Assembly: GCF_000511355.1 (NCBI RefSeq)
Contig: NC_023135.1
Coordinates: forward strand, 956,371-1,020,370
Origin: Leisingera methylohalidivorans DSM 14336
Lineage (GTDB): Bacteria; Pseudomonadota; Alphaproteobacteria; Rhodobacterales; Rhodobacteraceae
Direction: 5' to 3'
DNA length: 64,000 bases
Shown: piece after piece, positions 62,890 to 64,000 of the stretch
How the letters are laid out: every line of letters begins with the position of its first letter
Position numbering within the stretch: the stretch's first letter is position 1
The notes under the pieces: model-generated
The model's input: the letters and a program-made list of their open reading frames with translations, nothing else
The model's database searches: none
What the model was told of the DNA's origin: nothing
Position numbers and translations under genes: made by a program

Positions 62890-63807
62890 CTAGGATCTTT
62901 GTGCGGCGGCGGCTGCGCGGCCGGCCGGGGGAATCGGCCGCCCTTCCCGCCAGGCGAGGATGGCGGCGCCCGCCAGGATGATAAAGGCGCCAAGCAGGGA
63001 GATGGCATCCGGCACCGCGCCAAAGCCGAGAAAGTCGTAAAATGCTGCAAAAACCAGCGTGGCATAGCTGAACGGCGCCGCAAAGGAGGCATCGGCGCGG
63101 GCCATGCCGTTGATGAAACAGGCCTGGGCACAGGCCATCAGCAGCCCCAGCGCGGCCAGCGCCCCCCATTGCGCAAGGCTGGGCATTTGCCAGACCGGCA
63201 GCACGGCGCAGCTGGCAATCAGCATCCCCAAGAGGTTGTTGAACCATAACACCTGCAAGGGCGCTTCGCGGCCTGCCAGTTTCTTGATGAAGATCAGCTC
63301 CAGCCCCATCACTGCCGCCGCCGCCAGCGCCAGCAGGGCCGCGGGCTGGAAACTGGCCGGGGCCGGCCGCAGCAGGATCATGGCGCCGATCATGGCAATC
63401 AGCGCCGCGCCCCAGCGCCAGGGGCCGACCCGCTCTCCCAGCAGCGGGATGGCCAGCAGCATGCCGAACACCGGGTTCAGGAAGGTGATCGCAGTGGCAT
63501 CGGCCAGCGGGATATAGGCAACCGAGGCAAACATCAGCGTGACCCCGGCCCAGCCGAACGCGGTGCGTCCGATGTGGTAGCCCCAATGCGGCCGGATAAA
63601 CCTGGGCCGCAGGGCAATCACCACTGCGGAGATTGCCAGAAAGGCAAACACAAACCGCCCATGGCTGATCTGCAGCGGGTGCAGCGGCGCGCCCAGCAGA
63701 TCGGTTCCCAGCGCCTTGGCCAGCAGGGTGGTGCCGGCAATGAAGGTTGTTGCCGCCAGAATGAGGGCGGCGGCCAGCGGCGGGTTCTGCGGAGTAGCGA
63801 GGCTCAT
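62890..63807 (-). CDS. DMT superfamily transporter (EamA type)
   Basis: The 305-residue protein has ten membrane helices in two EamA repeats: FAWAGVTLMFASVAYIPLADATAITFLNPVF (about 83-113) and the second repeat FINGMARADASFAAPFSYATLVFAAFYDFLGFG. It probably exports small metabolites or amino acids. The ATG at 63807 (MSLATPQNPPLAAAL) is preferred over the upstream frame. 123 nt separate it from the MFS gene. Confidence 0.9.
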   Translation of the reverse strand: MSLATPQNPPLAAALILAATTFIAGTTLLAKALGTDLLGAPLHPLQISHGRFVFAFLAISAVVIALRPRFIRPHWGYHIGRTAFGWAGVTLMFASVAYIPLADATAITFLNPVFGMLLAIPLLGERVGPWRWGAALIAMIGAMILLRPAPASFQPAALLALAAAAVMGLELIFIKKLAGREAPLQVLWFNNLLGMLIASCAVLPVWQMPSLAQWGALAALGLLMACAQACFINGMARADASFAAPFSYATLVFAAFYDFLGFGAVPDAISLLGAFIILAGAAILAWREGRPIPPAGRAAAAAQRS

Positions 63808-64000
63808 GGGCAAGCGGTGCGGCAAGCCGCCGCGGGATGCAAGGGGAAACGCATCGCCGCCAGCCGCGTTTCCGATGCGGCAAAGGGGGAGGCTGCCCTG
63901 CAAGTTTACAGGGGAGAGGGGCGCTGCCCCGCAGGGCTAAATGAAAGAAGGGCGCGGCCCCTCTTGGCCAGTCGGCCAATTCACCCCGGAGTATTTCGGA

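Noticed and set aside
60566..63979. Minus-strand open frame of 1137 codons
   Set aside because: It spans several unrelated genes on both strands out of frame. It is a shadow of the ABC permease, MFS and DMT genes.

Overview
The window is ordinary, gene-dense chromosome from an alphaproteobacterium. I would place it in the Roseobacter group of the Rhodobacterales (Leisingera/Phaeobacter-like). The reasons are high GC with strong third-position GC, a GcrA-type cell-cycle regulator, CtrA-type TTAA-N7-TTAA boxes, two stand-alone Hint-domain proteins, paired DUF6455 proteins, DUF1150, DUF1467, and a fused sulfate adenylyltransferase/APS kinase. I see no rRNA, tRNA, CRISPR array, insertion sequence, prophage or integrase.

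Layout. 1-7.9 kb: end of an unknown gene, purE-purK, a uracil/xanthine permease, an old-yellow-enzyme dehydrogenase, a YdcH-like protein, and an Hsp20-DUF1150 heat-shock unit behind a probable RpoH promoter, then a PhzF-type isomerase. 8-18.2 kb: a PRMT-like methyltransferase, a MarR-like domain fused in frame to sulfate adenylyltransferase/APS kinase, a membrane redox-type adenylate cyclase, two Hint proteins, RraB-like protein, trxB divergent from an lrp-type regulator, and a 40-residue gene. 18.4-29.8 kb: lgt-midA-pgeF with 4-nt overlaps, ubiK, a 2OG-Fe(II) oxygenase, YbjN, proC-csaA-hydroxyacid dehydrogenase, tdk, an HTH-like protein overlapping arsH, a 24-residue lipoprotein, a secreted serine protease and a P460-like protein. 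30-42.6 kb: carB, pabB-pabC, aspS, a DUF1800-DUF1501 secretion pair, a response regulator coupled to a 46-residue membrane peptide, methylmalonyl-CoA epimerase and DUF1467. 42.9-51.3 kb: small conserved genes, rimO and an AsmA protein. 51.5-56.3 kb: a capsule/KDO operon (kpsT-kpsE-kdsA-phosphomannomutase). 56.5-64 kb: an Fe-S uracil-DNA glycosylase, SseB, yghU, a YHS protein, gcrA, an ABC permease and two transporters.

The genes serve mostly housekeeping roles: purine and pyrimidine synthesis, folate, sulfate activation, envelope lipoprotein and capsule synthesis, redox and tRNA/ribosome modification. The least explained features are (1) a family of GC-rich structured repeats in gene-free gaps, sharing a CTCCCGCC...TTGGGC skeleton but with stem sequences that differ and remain complementary between copies; (2) the MarR-sulfate-activation fusion with a perfect 14-bp palindrome upstream; (3) tiny genes of 24, 40 and 46 codons; and (4) a P460-like protein that lacks the heme-ligand histidine. 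All statements come from reading the sequence. No database search was run.
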